DNA of 14,309 nt, taken from contig JAGWPQ010000728.1 of NCBI GenBank assembly GCA_028877045.1, forward strand, positions 1-14,309, in the 5' to 3' direction. Shown piece after piece: positions 13,808-14,309 of the stretch; position 1 is the first letter of the stretch, and each line of letters starts with the position of its first letter. The translations under genes were made by a program, and so were the position numbers. The stretch comes from Bacteroidota bacterium (GTDB lineage: Bacteria; Bacteroidota; Bacteroidia; Chitinophagales; Chitinophagaceae). The notes beneath the pieces are model-generated. The model saw nothing but the letters and a program-made list of their open reading frames with translations. It did no database searches and was not told the origin of the DNA.

Positions 13808-14309
13808 ATGAGCGAAAAAATAATTATAGCTGGGGGCGGAACAGGCGGACATATTTTTCCGGCCATTGCCATTGCAAATGCAATAAAAAATTTGCAACCC
13901 AACATCGAAATATTATTTGTTGGCGCAAAAGGAAAAATGGAAATGGAAAAAGTTCCGCAGGCAGGTTATAAAATCATTGGGATAGATATTGCCGGTTTTA
14001 ACAGAAGTTCTTTGATAAAAAATATTGGCTTGCCATTTAAACTCATCAAAAGTTTTTTTCAGGTTCGGCGAATAATTAATTCTTTCAAACCCGTTGCTGT
14101 GATTGGTGTTGGCGGTTATTCCAGTTTTCCAGTGTTGAAATATGCGCAATCAAAAAACATTAAAACATTCATTCACGAAAGCAATTCGTTCGCAGGAAAA
14201 TCAAATATCATGCTTGCCAAAAATGCAACCATGGTTTTTGTAGCGACTGATGGAATGGAGAAATTTTTTCCGAAAGAAAAAATTGTGGTAACAGGAAATC
14301 CTGTGAGAA
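13808..14309 (+). CDS. murG: UDP-GlcNAc:lipid I GlcNAc transferase MurG, 5' part
   Basis: The frame opens at ATG 13808 and runs off the window, leaving 167 codons of an enzyme of about 360 residues. MurG transfers GlcNAc to lipid I at the inner face of the membrane, giving lipid II. The visible N-terminal Rossmann domain has IIIAGGGTGGHIFPAIAIA (5-23) with the GGTGGH glycine-rich loop, LFVGAKGKMEMEKVP, GVGGYSSFPV and HESNSFAGKSN, ending at VVTGNPVR, which is the usual end of the first domain. The UDP-GlcNAc-binding second domain lies beyond the window. In Bacteroidota the cluster usually continues with murC, ftsQ, ftsA and ftsZ. Confidence 0.95.
   Translation, partial: MSEKIIIAGGGTGGHIFPAIAIANAIKNLQPNIEILFVGAKGKMEMEKVPQAGYKIIGIDIAGFNRSSLIKNIGLPFKLIKSFFQVRRIINSFKPVAVIGVGGYSSFPVLKYAQSKNIKTFIHESNSFAGKSNIMLAKNATMVFVATDGMEKFFPKEKIVVTGNPVR

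Overview
The window looks like chromosomal DNA of a member of the Bacteroidota, most likely a Chitinophagaceae-type bacterium. This is inferred from gene order, from the Bacteroidota-style proteins (a FtsL-like small protein, a class B PBP with a single C-terminal PASTA domain, a long MraY), from A-rich leaders in place of Shine-Dalgarno sites, and from the AT-rich base composition. No database search was possible.

Left part (1-3815) holds four unrelated housekeeping or sensory genes: the 3' part of a 3-oxoacid CoA-transferase subunit B gene (+), a YqgE/AlgH gene (-), a membrane sensor histidine kinase with no adjacent response regulator (+), and queA for queuosine synthesis (-). Kinase and queA converge, and their ends overlap by 4 bp.

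The spacer 3816-4108 is a dense control region. It has two perfect DnaA-box nonamers in inverted orientation, a third near-match beside the first, and, directly before mraZ, four GTG-containing repeats with an exact 10-bp period that look like a MraZ operator.

Right part (4109-14309) is a canonical division and cell-wall (dcw) cluster, all on the + strand: mraZ, rsmH, ftsL-like, ftsI, murE, mraY, murD, ftsW and the 5' part of murG. MurE, MurD, MraY and MurG carry peptidoglycan precursor synthesis from the UDP-MurNAc-dipeptide to lipid II. FtsW and FtsI polymerise and cross-link septal peptidoglycan. FtsL scaffolds the divisome, RsmH methylates 16S rRNA, and MraZ is the likely autoregulator. 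murF is not between murE and mraY.

The coding content is conventional. The unusual layer is repeated DNA in the spacers. (i) A dispersed element with core GTGCGACGCAAC or a derivative occurs four times (scoB/yqgE, rsmH/ftsL, mraY/murD, ftsW/murG). (ii) Degenerate tandem arrays with a strict 7-bp period, several forming palindromes, lie in three dcw spacers, at the mraZ/rsmH junction and inside queA. I see no CRISPR array, transposase, tRNA, rRNA or defence system.
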